Shown: positions 63,945 to 64,000 of the stretch, piece by piece | How the letters are laid out: the number at the start of each line of letters is the position of its first letter | How positions within the stretch are numbered: the stretch's first letter is position 1 | NCBI RefSeq assembly: GCF_000226095.1 | Contig: NC_016473.1 | Location: 1,674,001 to 1,738,000 of the forward strand | DNA from: Thermothelomyces thermophilus ATCC 42464 | Lineage: Eukaryota; Ascomycota; Sordariomycetes; Sordariales; Chaetomiaceae | Length of the DNA stretch: 64,000 bases | Direction: 5' to 3' | Translations under genes and position numbers: made by a program | Notes under the pieces: generated by a model | The model's database searches: none | What the model saw: the letters and a program-made list of their open reading frames with translations, nothing else | Told to the model about the DNA's origin: nothing

Positions 63945-64000
63945 CTTTTGGACCGTAATGTCAGTTTCGAGTTGATTTATCAGCGGCTGCTGACCGAGTC

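Overview
The window is nuclear DNA of a filamentous ascomycete. GC-rich coding exons are interrupted by short introns (about 50-180 nt) with GTRNGY donors and CTRAY-type branch sites. The genes match known fungal families: IRC22/TRAP-alpha, MED5/NUT1, a tail-less kinesin-3, fungal SCAP, SPB1, CDT2, YPT7 and GDA1. Family content and the alanine-, glutamine- and asparagine-rich insertions suggest a Sordariomycete, possibly Sordariales/Chaetomiaceae. That placement is inference from recall, not a database result. I saw no CRISPR array, rRNA, tRNA or transposon.

Layout. 0-6 kb: 3'-truncated IRC22 (-), a long gene-free stretch, then a conserved protein often labelled 'Ilp is an apoptosis inhibitor' (+). 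7-17.6 kb: MED5 (+), a Mid2-like wall-stress sensor (+), a cytochrome b5/FMN 2-hydroxyacid dehydrogenase (-) and a DUF4202 protein (-). 19.8-24.7 kb: a divergent 14-3-3-fold protein (-) between two large gaps, and a 92-residue Cys/His-rich protein (+). 25-37.3 kb: SCAP (-) divergent from a JMJD7-like JmjC protein (+), then SPB1 (-) divergent from CDT2 (+). 38-52 kb: a DMT/SLC35F-type transporter (-), YPT7 (-), a Mg-chelatase-like protein (+), GDA1 (-), a PPPDE-thioredoxin-PUL fusion (+) and a kinesin-3 (+). 52-64 kb: a doubtful low-complexity ORF (-), a fragment of a phosphotransferase (+), an uncharacterised basic/Ser-rich protein (-), a class II eIF4E (+), a centrin-like EF-hand protein (-), and glyoxalase II (-), whose first exon lies beyond the right edge.

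Most genes are housekeeping and there is no obvious metabolic or defence cluster. The nearest thing to shared function is secretory/vacuolar traffic (IRC22, SCAP, YPT7, the DMT transporter, GDA1), with gene control and translation (MED5, SPB1, eIF4E, CDT2) interspersed. The points most worth a second look are a PIP-box-like motif moved to the N terminus of CDT2, a 14-3-3 whose phosphopeptide pocket looks lost, the three-domain PPPDE-Trx-PUL protein, a 24-nt perfect palindrome after a short tandem repeat between two convergent genes, and families of short palindromic motifs repeated in the gene-free stretches.

Exon borders were derived by hand from frame continuity and splice consensus. Most should be exact, but errors of 1-2 nt are possible.
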